A stretch of 64,000 bases of DNA from an uncultured Sphingomonadaceae bacterium. GTDB taxonomy: Bacteria > Pseudomonadota > Alphaproteobacteria > Sphingomonadales > Sphingomonadaceae. Each line of letters begins with the position of its first letter. Position 1 is the first letter of the stretch. A program made the position numbers and the translations under genes. Under the pieces are notes generated by a model, which was given only the letters and a program-made list of their open reading frames with translations, was not told the DNA's origin and searched no databases. Positions 1-8,698 of this stretch are shown piece by piece. The stretch spans positions 1,081,635-1,145,634 of the forward strand of contig CANLCX010000002.1 of NCBI GenBank assembly GCA_947489315.1, given 5' to 3'.

Positions 1-1
1 T

Positions 2-1051
2 ATGGCCGGGCAATTTGCCAAGCCGCGCTCTGCGCCGATGGAAACCCAAGATGGCGTAGAAATGCCCAGCTATCGCGGTGATATTATCAACGGCATTGAA
101 TTTGAAGCTGGCCGGCGTCAGCCCGATCCGGACCGCATGGTTCGCGCCTATAATCAGGCTGCTGCCACGCTCAACTTGCTGCGCGCGTTTTCAACTGGCG
201 GTTATGCCAACCTCCAACAGGTGCATGGCTGGACCCATGATTTTATGACTCGCAGCCCTTGGGCTAAAAAATATGAAGAAATGGCAGACCGGATTGGTGA
301 AGCGCTGTCCTTCATGGAAGCATGCGGCATAAATCCCGACACCGTGCCGCAGCTCAAGGCGACCTCTTTCTACACCAGCCATGAAGCACTGTTGCTTCCG
401 TATGAAGAAGCGTTGACGCGGCAGGATAGTCTGACCGGTGATTGGTATGATACCAGCGCGCATTTTCTGTGGATCGGCGACCGCACCCGCTTTGAAGGCT
501 CTGCCCATGTCGAGTTTTTGCGCGGTATCGGCAATCCAATAGGTATGAAATGCGGACCATCACTCAAGCCTGACGACCTCCTCAAAATGCTCGATACGCT
601 GAACCCAGCTCGTGAAGCGGGCCGGATCACGCTTATCTCACGCTTTGGTCATGACAAGGTAGAGAGCGGCTTGGCACCTCTGGTCCGTGCAGTGAAACAG
701 GAAGGCCACCCGGTCATCTGGTCCTGCGACCCGATGCACGGCAATGTCATCAAGGCAGATAGCGGCTATAAAACCCGTCCGTTCGAACGGATTCTTGCTG
801 AAGTTCGCGGTTTCTTTGCGGTGCACCGTGCAGAAGGCACTTTTGCTGGCGGCATACATTGCGAGATGACCGGTCAGAATGTGACCGAGTGCACAGGCGG
901 TGCTGTCGCGATTACCGACGCAGCGCTGGGTGATCGCTACCATACCCATTGCGATCCGCGGCTAAATGCGGCGCAATCACTGGAACTGGCTTTCCTCTTG
1001 GCAGAAATGCTCAATCAGGAATTGTCTGACCGCGCTCAGGAAGCAGCCTAG
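2..1051 (+). CDS. 3-deoxy-7-phosphoheptulonate (DAHP) synthase, class II, 5'-partial
   Basis: Condenses phosphoenolpyruvate and erythrose 4-phosphate to DAHP, the first step of the shikimate pathway, in the cytosol. The visible 349 residues carry class II (plant/AroA-II type) signatures: [10 protein letters not shown] at the left edge, [65 protein letters not shown] and a [19 protein letters not shown] tail. Class II enzymes are about 450 residues, so roughly 100 N-terminal residues lie outside the window; the first ATG here is internal, because the GQFAKPRS motif normally follows a longer N-terminus. The stop is followed closely by a small membrane-protein gene on the same strand. Confidence 0.95.
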   Translation: MAGQFAKPRSAPMETQDGVEMPSYRGDIINGIEFEAGRRQPDPDRMVRAYNQAAATLNLLRAFSTGGYANLQQVHGWTHDFMTRSPWAKKYEEMADRIGEALSFMEACGINPDTVPQLKATSFYTSHEALLLPYEEALTRQDSLTGDWYDTSAHFLWIGDRTRFEGSAHVEFLRGIGNPIGMKCGPSLKPDDLLKMLDTLNPAREAGRITLISRFGHDKVESGLAPLVRAVKQEGHPVIWSCDPMHGNVIKADSGYKTRPFERILAEVRGFFAVHRAEGTFAGGIHCEMTGQNVTECTGGAVAITDAALGDRYHTHCDPRLNAAQSLELAFLLAEMLNQELSDRAQEAA

Positions 1052-1117
1052 GCTATGGCGGAAAAGATTAAACCTGAACGCATGCGGCCAGAAGACTATC
1101 CCCAAGGAGGATCACCG

Positions 1118-1288
1118 ATGAGCCGTGGTGCCACTTATGTTCGCAAAGAAATTGTCAGTAAAGGCGTTGGTTTTGGCAGCGCGCTGGCCATTGCGATCAG
1201 CTTTACGACCCACAAATCGATTATCTGGGCGATCATCCACGGGTTTTTCTCTTGGCTCTATGTCATCTATTATGCGCTGACCCGTTAA
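1118..1288 (+). CDS. Small single-pass membrane protein, unknown function
   Basis: A 56-residue protein. The ATG at 1118 is chosen because a strong ribosome binding site, AAGGAGG (1104-1110), precedes it by 7 nt; an upstream in-frame ATG at 1055 would place that site inside the gene. The protein has a basic N-terminus (SRGATYVRKEIVSKG) followed by a hydrophobic stretch ending in IHGFFSWLYVIYYALTR, consistent with one or two short inner-membrane segments. It follows the DAHP synthase gene and may be co-transcribed with it. I do not recognise the family. Confidence 0.75.
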   Translation: MSRGATYVRKEIVSKGVGFGSALAIAISFTTHKSIIWAIIHGFFSWLYVIYYALTR

Positions 1289-1388
1289 GAGCTAAGGGCC
1301 ACATCCGGTACCTCTTGCCTATTATCGTGACATTTCAGGCATTTCCCATTATTGATACACGCGGTTACCAATCAACCTGAGGACAGCT

Positions 1389-1940
1389 ATGCGCCGCCTT
1401 ACCATCTTGATGATGCCGATAATGGCCATGACCGCGAGTTGCAGCGGCCCGATAGAAACCCGGATCCAGACTCAGACGGCTGCGTCTATGCCTGCCCAAA
1501 AACAATATAGCTTCACTGCAAAGCCGGAACAAAATAGCGAAATTTACAAAACCGCGCGCAATTTAGTGACTGAAGCGCTGTCAGCCAAAAATTTTTCCGC
1601 CACCGAACAGGCTTCGATAATGGTGCATATAGCTCTGGCTAACCGTCCGGCATTGATTGCCATGACAACGGGCGAAGAGAATGACATCGATATTATCGTA
1701 TCGCAAAAAGAGCGCAAACCTCTGCAGTCCTGCGAGGATGTCGAGCATCGCCTCACCGTTACGATGGTTGATTCTGCCAATGGATCAACAGTCTATTCCG
1801 GCACGGCAGCAGAATATCATTGCAAGGGCTCTTTGGAACAATCTCTACCCCATCTCATCGACGGCGCCTTATCAGGCTTGGGAGGCGATCCAAACCAACC
1901 AGCCAATGAAAAAATACGCACACGCGCTGGCATAGAATAG
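1389..1940 (+). CDS. Predicted lipoprotein, unknown function
   Basis: A 183-residue protein that begins with a hydrophobic signal sequence ending in a lipobox (MTASC, Cys at about residue 18), so it should be lipid-anchored in the periplasm. The mature part contains no motif I recognise; the middle (roughly residues 55-150) looks like a mixed alpha/beta domain with Cys residues near SCEDVEH and EYHCKG that could form a disulfide. It stands alone between the DAHP synthase pair and the convergent CHASE2 kinase gene, whose stop lies 9 nt away. Confidence 0.7.
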   Translation: MRRLTILMMPIMAMTASCSGPIETRIQTQTAASMPAQKQYSFTAKPEQNSEIYKTARNLVTEALSAKNFSATEQASIMVHIALANRPALIAMTTGEENDIDIIVSQKERKPLQSCEDVEHRLTVTMVDSANGSTVYSGTAAEYHCKGSLEQSLPHLIDGALSGLGGDPNQPANEKIRTRAGIE

Positions 1941-1949
1941 CGTATAAAA

Positions 1950-4277
1950 TCAGACCGGTTCCGCCGGTTCGGGTGCAAGCGGGAGCAGAACGGTAAAGCG
2001 GGCACCGCTACCTCTCATATTCTCCGCGCGGATCGAGCCGCCATGGCGCTCCATCACCGCAGCCACAAAATTCAATCCTAATCCCGCGCCTTTGACCGCG
2101 CCTTTGGAGTCGAGATCATTGCTCGCAAACCGCTCGAACAGTTGGCCCAGCATATCCTCTGCGATACCATTGCCCTCATCTGTTATCGTCACCGACACAA
2201 AGGGTTGCTTGTCGAGGGCGATAGGGCGCAGCAGGATCGTGATGCTACTATCGTCCGGGCTATATTTGATAGCATTATCAATCAGGTTGGCGAAGGACCG
2301 ATAGAGGCTCGACGGCTCCCCGATGATGAAGGCGCCGTCCGTCTGATCCTCTACCGTTGATTTGATTTTGCGCTGCTTGGCGAGCGGCCACAGACTGTCA
2401 TTTGCTTCAATCACCAGATCGGACAGCAAAATTTCCTCGCCAGAAAATTCACTGGATTTAATCCTCGCCAAACCAACGAAATTATCGGCCAATGCCAGCG
2501 TCCGTCGCGCATGACCTTCGATCCGTTTATTCTCATCCGTCGCGTCCTGGCTATCAAGCAATGCCAATATCGCGGCCTGCGGAGATCGCATATCGTGGGA
2601 TAGAAGTTGCAACACTTCCTCTCGTTCCTGCGCCGCATTGGCGACTTCGGTAATGTCCGCGAGATAGTGGATATGTCCGCGCAGCTCGCCTTCATCAGAC
2701 AGGACTCTGGCCCGTCGCATCGCGAAAACTTCGTCATTGAGCGAAGTGAAATCTACATAATCATGCTCGCGCAATTTCTGGTCGAGCGCCAGATAGTCTT
2801 TGACATCATCCAGATCATCCGGCGCAACAAACCGCTTCAACATGTCGTCGAGCGCAAGATCCTGCGCGCCATCTTCAACACCGGTCTGGGCCAATTTATT
2901 GACGAATTTCACTTTTCCATCGAGGTCGGTAATGAACATCGGGTCGGGTAAATTGGTTAGTGCATCGGAAATGAACCGCCGCAAATCGCGCACATGTTTG
3001 ATAGCATGGGCCAGTTCTTCGGCCTGTTCGGTAACCAGATCGACGGGCCCAAGCGGTACCTCCAAAACCGGAATATCAGGCGTATCCGATCGATAGTTTT
3101 TGAGTTCATCATCCATGAAATCACTGGTCGCCTGCAACCGCCGCCAGCCCCAGACCGGATAAACAAGAGCCAATCCAACAAGGGCCGCACCAGGCGCAAA
3201 CCAGATTTGGAGGGACAGTAAGATCGCGCTGGCCATTAATATGGCCACGACCAGTCCGAGCGAGACGAAAATCGTTGTTCGAGGGCGCCAGCGCCAAAAT
3301 CCGATCAATAAAATCCACGTTGGGATCAGGGATAACATAATCTGCGTGGACGTAGAAACAGGCGTGACAAATCTATCCGCCATTATATCACTCAGTAAAT
3401 TGGCCATAATCTCAACACCAGCCATTGTACCGCCGTCGCCGAGCGGGACCGGATGCTGGTCGCCCAGCCCTTGCGCCGTTGCACCTACCAGGATGATTTT
3501 GTCTTGCAAAAACGCGGCAGGAATTTCGCCATTTGCGACTGCCACATAAGAAATCCGGGAAAAGGCCCCTCGGTTCGCATAGGGCATGAGCAGCGGCTGT
3601 TCACAATTATCGCGACGGGTAAATGCAGGGGAGCTTCCCTCATTAACGCTGCGATAAACCTGTTCCATCAAATGTGGCCAGATCGTTTCAACGCTAGCGG
3701 TACGATCCGCGGTTCCTCGAAAACAGAGCGATGTCCGGCGGACTACGCCATCGCGATCAAACAGCAGATTGACGTGGCCAATAGCGCTTGCGGCCTGTTT
3801 CAAAGGCGCGATAGGTTCCTTGATATCAAAGTCAGCGCCATTGGTTCCGGGGAAAACAAAATGCAGCGGCAGAAGCAGATTGTCGTTTTTCGCCGCAGCG
3901 GCGGCCAGCGCTAAATCTTCCTCACTGTCGCCCGGCTCGCTCAACAAGATATCAAAGGCGATCGCTTTCGGTTCAGCATCGGCCAATAGGGTCAGTAATT
4001 CGGCATGACGGGTTCGCGACCATGGCCATTTGCCAAAGGCAGCGAGACTGTCTTCATCGACGGCAATGATCAGAATATCATCCGGTGCTTCGGGCCTGTC
4101 ATATTCCGAAATCTGGTCATAAAGCAGGTTATCGAAGCTAGAGAGACTATTCCAATAGATTAGAGACGCAACGATCAGCGAAGCCACCAAAGCCACGCCG
4201 GCCCATTCAATTCCCAGGCGACGGCGTAATTTCATAGGTCGTTGGCTCTCCCAATTGGAGCTATATTTAACCCCCAT
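1950..4277 (-). CDS. CHASE2-domain sensor histidine kinase
   Basis: Inner-membrane two-component sensor of about 775 residues. In order: an N-terminal membrane segment (VALVASLIVASLIYW), a periplasmic CHASE2 domain (about 45-300, with DDILIIAVDEDSL and the FGKWPWSR motif), three closely spaced membrane segments (about 305-375), a PAS-like domain (DPMFITDLDGKVKFVN), a HisKA domain with the phosphoacceptor in LLSHDMRSPQ, and a HATPase domain with NLIDNAIKYSPD, DEGNGI and GAGLGL boxes. It lies 20 nt behind the LysM/FecR gene, which overlaps an OmpR-type regulator gene, so the three probably form one operon and one pathway. The ATG at 4277 is used; MKLRRRLG at 4235 is a possible alternative. The ligand is unknown. 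Confidence 0.9.
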   Translation of the reverse strand: MGVKYSSNWESQRPMKLRRRLGIEWAGVALVASLIVASLIYWNSLSSFDNLLYDQISEYDRPEAPDDILIIAVDEDSLAAFGKWPWSRTRHAELLTLLADAEPKAIAFDILLSEPGDSEEDLALAAAAAKNDNLLLPLHFVFPGTNGADFDIKEPIAPLKQAASAIGHVNLLFDRDGVVRRTSLCFRGTADRTASVETIWPHLMEQVYRSVNEGSSPAFTRRDNCEQPLLMPYANRGAFSRISYVAVANGEIPAAFLQDKIILVGATAQGLGDQHPVPLGDGGTMAGVEIMANLLSDIMADRFVTPVSTSTQIMLSLIPTWILLIGFWRWRPRTTIFVSLGLVVAILMASAILLSLQIWFAPGAALVGLALVYPVWGWRRLQATSDFMDDELKNYRSDTPDIPVLEVPLGPVDLVTEQAEELAHAIKHVRDLRRFISDALTNLPDPMFITDLDGKVKFVNKLAQTGVEDGAQDLALDDMLKRFVAPDDLDDVKDYLALDQKLREHDYVDFTSLNDEVFAMRRARVLSDEGELRGHIHYLADITEVANAAQEREEVLQLLSHDMRSPQAAILALLDSQDATDENKRIEGHARRTLALADNFVGLARIKSSEFSGEEILLSDLVIEANDSLWPLAKQRKIKSTVEDQTDGAFIIGEPSSLYRSFANLIDNAIKYSPDDSSITILLRPIALDKQPFVSVTITDEGNGIAEDMLGQLFERFASNDLDSKGAVKGAGLGLNFVAAVMERHGGSIRAENMRGSGARFTVLLPLAPEPAEPV

Positions 4278-4297
4278 CAATCCCTGCGATTAAGACT

Positions 4298-5671
4298 CTA
4301 ACCCGCCACCGTCAATTTTTCAAAATCGGTCCATTTCTGGAACACATCCTTATCCTCTGGATCGGTCGAATATTGCGTAACGCCGACGCGCCAATAATAT
4401 TCGCCATCTGGCAAATCGGACAGGGTGAGGACGTCTCTTGTCAATCCAGCCTCGTCAACAATTGGAACGGCATCGGTACTGCCGAGCATCAATTGAAAAC
4501 GATAGGTCCGCTTTCCACTGCCGGCACCCGCCCATTTGAACCGAAAGCCAAAATCGCCTGAGTCGGCACTGCCACTTAAGGTGCTCAGCTGACGCTTGAA
4601 CGAATAATTCGCTGGCATGCCCTCAAATCCATCTTCACCAAAGGCCGTGGCTTTGGCAAAATAGCGGCCGTCCTCGATACCAGCCAGGGAGATCGCACTG
4701 CCCTCGCTGAGCTGCTCTGCGACAATATCAACGAAGCCAGCATCTGACGATATCAATATCCGGTGCGCTGTGGCGACTGGGCGGGGCACGACGGTAAATT
4801 CCAGCGTCTCTTCCGATTGCACTTTTGCCGGTTCAACAAGTTCCGGCGGCGTTAACAGGTCGGCCGTGGCAAGTTTGCCAGTGACGGTTGCCGCAGCTCC
4901 CGTTCCAGCAGGAACGGAAACGCTCGACGCGCCATCGATGCTTTCGCCCGCAGCAACGTCAATCGATCCTTCGACCGTTTCTGAATAAGCCGTGCCCGTT
5001 TCTTCATCGACACGAGTTCGATAATCGGTGCCTCGTACAGCGGAAACAGCCACCGGCGTCCTCACCCGGTAGCGATCGGCTTTCTTATCAAATGGTGTCA
5101 CTTTGGACCTGATCCGGCCACTATCGACCGCCAGCTCGTAATCGACGCTATCGGTAAGCAGAATATGGCGCAGCCGTGTAATCCGCATCTTGCTGTTGGA
5201 CGGCATAGAAATGCGCGATCCATCTTCGAGTTGCAGCGTCAGGAAGCTGCCTGCCGATGTCGCAAGTCGGCTGCCTTCGCCAATCTCGAGACCTTTGACG
5301 GGTGTGATGGTGCGACCGCCATCCGCTATCGCAACATTACCGCGAAAGGCGCTCAAACTCGCCTCGCTCTTACGATATTTTAACAGACGAAAAGGGATAG
5401 AAACGGTTTTACCGACTGGAATGAAACGCGGATTGGCGATGCGATTGATCCGCTGAACCGTGACATAGTCTGACCGCTTGCGCATATATTTGGAAGCAAG
5501 GGCGATCAGCGTATCGCCCTTCTTGAATATATATTCCACTCGCACATTATCTGCAGCGGTCTGAGCTTGAGCGACAACCGGTATAATCGAAACCGGGGCC
5601 AATGAAAGGAGAGCTGAAATCCGCAAATATCTGAAACATCTGCGTTTGCTTGTCTCAATGGCCATCGTCAT
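4298..5671 (-). CDS. Exported LysM and FecR domain protein
   Basis: A 457-residue periplasmic protein. A basic N-terminus and a hydrophobic stretch ending in VVAQAQ form a signal peptide. A LysM domain follows (about 48-92, FKKGDTLIALASKYM to PVGKTVSIPF), which in this family binds peptidoglycan. A FecR-type beta domain comes next (about 135-235, LQLEDGSRISMPSNS and VAVSAVRGTDYRTRV), then Ig-like or fibronectin-like repeats to the C-terminus. Its ATG overlaps the response regulator's stop by 4 nt (ATGA, 5668-5671), indicating translational coupling, and the CHASE2 kinase follows. The context suggests a cell-wall-attached input module for that kinase; this is inference. Confidence 0.85.
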   Translation of the reverse strand: MTMAIETSKRRCFRYLRISALLSLAPVSIIPVVAQAQTAADNVRVEYIFKKGDTLIALASKYMRKRSDYVTVQRINRIANPRFIPVGKTVSIPFRLLKYRKSEASLSAFRGNVAIADGGRTITPVKGLEIGEGSRLATSAGSFLTLQLEDGSRISMPSNSKMRITRLRHILLTDSVDYELAVDSGRIRSKVTPFDKKADRYRVRTPVAVSAVRGTDYRTRVDEETGTAYSETVEGSIDVAAGESIDGASSVSVPAGTGAAATVTGKLATADLLTPPELVEPAKVQSEETLEFTVVPRPVATAHRILISSDAGFVDIVAEQLSEGSAISLAGIEDGRYFAKATAFGEDGFEGMPANYSFKRQLSTLSGSADSGDFGFRFKWAGAGSGKRTYRFQLMLGSTDAVPIVDEAGLTRDVLTLSDLPDGEYYWRVGVTQYSTDPEDKDVFQKWTDFEKLTVAG

Positions 5672-6363
5672 GCCCCCTTTTTTAGAGTCTCCAATCTATA
5701 GCCATAACCGAAAACCGTGAAAATCCGAAACCCGTTCTCAGGCGTAAGCGATAATTTCGACCGTACACGGGAAACGTGCATATCCAGCGTCCGGGTGGCA
5801 AGATGCGCATTGGTCCGCCAGACCGTTTCCATGATATATCGGCGCGACAATGTCCGGTCACGGTTACGGAACATCAAATCGGTTAGTTCAAACTCTTTCG
5901 CGGTCAGCGAAACTTCAGTGTCCTTGTGCCGGACTTTTTGCTCGATACGGTCGAGTATATACTCACCATATTGTGCTTCTGTTTCCATTGCAGACGTGCC
6001 ACCGCCGCGCCGCAGAATTGCATTGATGCGGGCTGCAATCACTCCAGGGTCTTCCGGTTTGGTTATATAATCGTCCGCGCCAGCGTTGAGCGCTTCGCTA
6101 ATATCTTGTTTAGCGGTGCGGCTGGTAATCATCATAACCGGCGGCCGATCGTCAACCGCTGTTTCCATCCACTCCAAAATCTGGAGGCCGGTTTTTCCCG
6201 GCATATTCCAATCCAGAATCACAAGATCAAAAGTGTCACGCAACAGTGCATTGCTCAAAGCGTTGCCGTCCGCAAAGCCGACAAAAATATGGCCTTGCCC
6301 TTCAACAATTTTTCCTAAGAATTCGACGATTTCTTTATCATCGTCTGCAATCGCAATACGCAT
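5668..6363 (-). CDS. OmpR/PhoB-family response regulator
   Basis: A 231-residue transcriptional regulator. The receiver domain (about 1-115) has acidic residues in ADDDK, the phosphoacceptor Asp51 in LVILDWNMPG, a conserved Thr/Ser switch in MMITSR and Lys102 in DYITKPED. A winged-helix DNA-binding domain follows (about 135-228, LTAKEFELTDLMFRNRDRTLSRRYI, then DMHVSRVRSKL). The start at 6363 gives the canonical N-terminus MRIAIADDD; an upstream in-frame start would add a non-homologous tail. It is the first gene of the regulator, LysM-FecR, CHASE2 kinase operon and is presumably phosphorylated by that kinase. Confidence 0.93.
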   Translation of the reverse strand: MRIAIADDDKEIVEFLGKIVEGQGHIFVGFADGNALSNALLRDTFDLVILDWNMPGKTGLQILEWMETAVDDRPPVMMITSRTAKQDISEALNAGADDYITKPEDPGVIAARINAILRRGGGTSAMETEAQYGEYILDRIEQKVRHKDTEVSLTAKEFELTDLMFRNRDRTLSRRYIMETVWRTNAHLATRTLDMHVSRVRSKLSLTPENGFRIFTVFGYGYRLETLKKGA

Positions 6364-6435
6364 ACATGTTCCCCGATAACGAACAGCAATATCCCGATTG
6401 CCTTCGCCTTTTAAAAATTCCCTACCCACAGTCTG

Positions 6436-6496
6436 TTTACCTCTATTTTTATGGACTTTACCAGAACTAGTGACTGTAATTTACATTCCTTTACAT
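6436..6496 (-). promoter_or_regulatory. Cluster of TTTAC motifs upstream of the response regulator
   Basis: Upstream of the regulator gene, TTTAC occurs at 6436, 6457, 6480 and 6490. The last two belong to a perfect 7-mer direct repeat, TTTACAT, spaced exactly 10 bp (6480-6486 and 6490-6496). Regulators of the OmpR family usually bind direct repeats spaced by one helical turn, so this is a plausible autoregulatory site. The motif match is seen directly; the binding is inference. Confidence 0.35.
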
Positions 6497-6632
6497 AAAT
6501 CCGGATGAATTCTGCTAAATCGGGGATGAATTAAAGATATGGCCTAGTCATCTGAGCTTCTGGTGGATGTAATATCGCTATTCGCAACATCATCGATGCT
6601 TGCGGCGCGATTCGTTTGTTCGGGATAGGATT

Positions 6633-6707
6633 TGGTTGGGGTGGCAGGATTCGAACCTGCGCATGGCGGCATCAAAAGCCGCTGCCTTACCACTTGGCGA
6701 CACCCCA
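6633..6707 (-). tRNA. tRNA-Gln (anticodon TTG)
   Basis: Read on the minus strand, a cloverleaf is evident: acceptor stem TGGGGTG/CACCCCA, anticodon stem GCGGC/GCCGC around the 7-nt loop TTTTGAT (anticodon TTG, reading CAA), and T-loop GGTTCGAATCC. The CCA end is genomically encoded (6633-6635). The length of 75 nt including CCA fits a bacterial tRNA-Gln. Confidence 0.95.
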
Positions 6708-6800
6708 ATATTGGCTGCTTATATCGTCAGCGAAGGGGCCTAATATCCAACTTACCCCAAAGGGGCAAGGGGCAGTTACAGCTATTTTCAGAACAATATT

Positions 6801-7898
6801 TTAGAACAGGCGTTTCACCCAGTCATGCTTGTCTTCAGCAAGGCCACGTTGAATGTCGACCAGACGCATCCGCAGTTTCTCTGTCAATTGTCCCGGACCG
6901 CCGCTGCCAATTGTAAAATCACCGTCTTTCGACCGGACGGTTCCGACGGCCGTAACAACAGCAGCGGTTCCACAAGCGAAGGTTTCCCGCAAATTTCCGC
7001 TGGCCGCATCATCGCGCCATTGGTCAATGGCATAAGGTTCTTCGCTGACCTCCAAACCTTCTTCACGGGCCAGAGTCATGATGGATTCCCGTGTGATACC
7101 AGGCAGGATCGTACCTGTTAGCGGCGGTGTGATCAGCCTACCGTCGTCCATTACGAAAAACAGGTTCATTCCGCCCAGCTCTTCAACCCAACGCTGTTCG
7201 GCGGCATCGAGAAACACCACCTGATCGCAATCCTGCGCGATTGCCTCGGCCTGCGCCACCAGGCTGGCAGCATAGTTGCCGCCGCATTTGGCAGCGCCCG
7301 TACCGCCTGGTGCTGCCCGGCTATAGTCTTGGGAAACCCAAATCGTAATTGCTGAAACCCCGGCCTTGAAATAGGCGCCGGCGGGAGAAGCTATAACCAT
7401 ATAGAGATATTCTTTTGCCGGACGGACGCCGAGAAATACCTCGCTGGCAAACATAAACGGCCGCAAATAGAGCGACCCGCCTTCTTCCGATGGAAACCAG
7501 TCGCGATCAATATCGACCAGCGCTTCAACGGATTTCAGAAATAGTTCTTCTGGCAATTCAGGCATCGCCATCCGCTGGGCAGAGGCTTGAAACCGTCGGG
7601 CATTTTCCTCTGGCCGGAACAAGGCTGTGGTCCCATCAGCCAGTCGATAGGCTTTCATGCCTTCAAAAATTTCCTGCGCATAATGCAGCACGGATGATGC
7701 GGGATCCATTGGGATCGGAGCGCGCGCCTCTACCTTTGCGTCATGCCACCCTTGGCCTTCGGTGTAGCGGATGACCACCATATGGTCGGTGAACAAATTT
7801 CCAAAGCCGGGGTTTTCCAGCAATTTCTGCCGATCAACCGTTGCGACCGGCGAATTATTCCGTTCGACAAGAAGTTCTAGACCGTCGCCGTTCGCCAT
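6801..7898 (-). CDS. ilvE: Branched-chain amino acid aminotransferase
   Basis: A PLP enzyme of fold type IV, 365 residues, that transfers the amino group between glutamate and the 2-oxo acids of leucine, isoleucine and valine (last biosynthetic, first degradative step). Visible signatures are HYAQEIFEGMKAYR, LYLRPFMFASE, the PLP-lysine region GAAKCGGNYAASLVAQAEA, VEELGGMNLFFV and LPGITRESI. The length matches the large BCAT subgroup. It lies between tRNA-Gln and a divergent MarR-family gene, with about 70 nt between the two starts, where shared control is possible. Confidence 0.95.
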   Translation of the reverse strand: MANGDGLELLVERNNSPVATVDRQKLLENPGFGNLFTDHMVVIRYTEGQGWHDAKVEARAPIPMDPASSVLHYAQEIFEGMKAYRLADGTTALFRPEENARRFQASAQRMAMPELPEELFLKSVEALVDIDRDWFPSEEGGSLYLRPFMFASEVFLGVRPAKEYLYMVIASPAGAYFKAGVSAITIWVSQDYSRAAPGGTGAAKCGGNYAASLVAQAEAIAQDCDQVVFLDAAEQRWVEELGGMNLFFVMDDGRLITPPLTGTILPGITRESIMTLAREEGLEVSEEPYAIDQWRDDAASGNLRETFACGTAAVVTAVGTVRSKDGDFTIGSGGPGQLTEKLRMRLVDIQRGLAEDKHDWVKRLF

Positions 7899-7971
7899 AT
7901 CCCGTCACTTTCGCTATGCTGATTAGAAGATTCGCGTTGCCTTTAGTTTATCTTGCAATCACCTAAACAGC

Positions 7972-8502
7972 ATGTCAAGATACGTCAACATGGCTGACAT
8001 ATCTCGCCCTTCTGCCTCCCCCGGAGCATCACCCCTCTTCCTCCGCGAAGATGAAATCAGACGCGGCGTCGAATTGCTTTATTTCGGCTATACCCGTCTT
8101 ACCAACGCGATTGATCAGGAGCTTGCCAAACAAGGGCTTGGCCGGGCCCATCACCGGGCGCTATACTTTATCGCGCGACAACCGGATTTGACAGTTGGCG
8201 AGCTCTTGCGCTTGCTCGCCATTACCAAACAGTCTCTTGGCCGGGTGTTGAAAGAGCTGCATGATCGGGATTTGGTTGTCACGAAAACCGGACCCTTGGA
8301 TCGCCGTCAGAAATTGTTAAGGCTGACTGACAGTGGTGCTGCTTTGGAAGCGGAACTATTTGCCCAATTGCGGGAACGGCTTTCGGCAGCTTATGTAACT
8401 GCTGGACAGGAATCGGTGACAGGCTTCTGGCATGTGCTCGAAGGATTGGTGCCGGAAAGCGATCGTCAGATGGTATTTGACTTGCGGAAAGACAAAGCCT
8501 GA
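7972..8502 (+). CDS. MarR-family transcriptional regulator
   Basis: A 176-residue dimeric winged-helix regulator. The core runs from about residue 33 (YFGYTRLTNAIDQELAKQGLGRAHHRALYFIARQPDLTVGELLRLLAITKQSLGRVLKELHDRDLV), containing the recognition helix, followed by the wing DRRQKLLRLTDSG and a C-terminal dimerisation helix. It is divergent from ilvE. An alternative start is MADISRPS at 7990. The target and ligand cannot be read from the sequence. Confidence 0.88.
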   Translation: MSRYVNMADISRPSASPGASPLFLREDEIRRGVELLYFGYTRLTNAIDQELAKQGLGRAHHRALYFIARQPDLTVGELLRLLAITKQSLGRVLKELHDRDLVVTKTGPLDRRQKLLRLTDSGAALEAELFAQLRERLSAAYVTAGQESVTGFWHVLEGLVPESDRQMVFDLRKDKA

Positions 8503-8584
8503 TAGCGGGACGACGTTGACAATATTGACACACCTCTATTGGCTATTTTGATCGCGTAATAAAATTCCAAAGTTCACACAAGTC

Positions 8585-8683
8585 TCACGACCCTGTGCGG
8601 GTGCGCAGCTTCCGTTTGGCGCGCACGACATCGTCGATATTCAAAGCTGAGAAAGAACGCCGCGATCCTATCATGGCGATCAT
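8585..8683 (-). CDS. Possible 32-residue basic peptide downstream of proC
   Basis: A small open frame starts 15 nt after the proC stop on the same strand. It encodes a basic peptide ending in DDVVRAKRKLRTRTGS. Its position right behind proC and its non-random look suggest a short gene or a remnant, but there is no strong ribosome binding site and no family I can name. The rest of the 8503-8698 interval shows nothing else recognisable. Confidence 0.25.
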   Translation of the reverse strand: MIAMIGSRRSFSALNIDDVVRAKRKLRTRTGS

Positions 8684-8698
8684 ATTGTAGGAAAGCCT

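Noticed and set aside
6430..6632. Riboswitch or small RNA upstream of the response regulator
   Set aside because: Only the TTTAC motifs stand out; no conserved riboswitch core or stable terminator-like hairpin was recognised.
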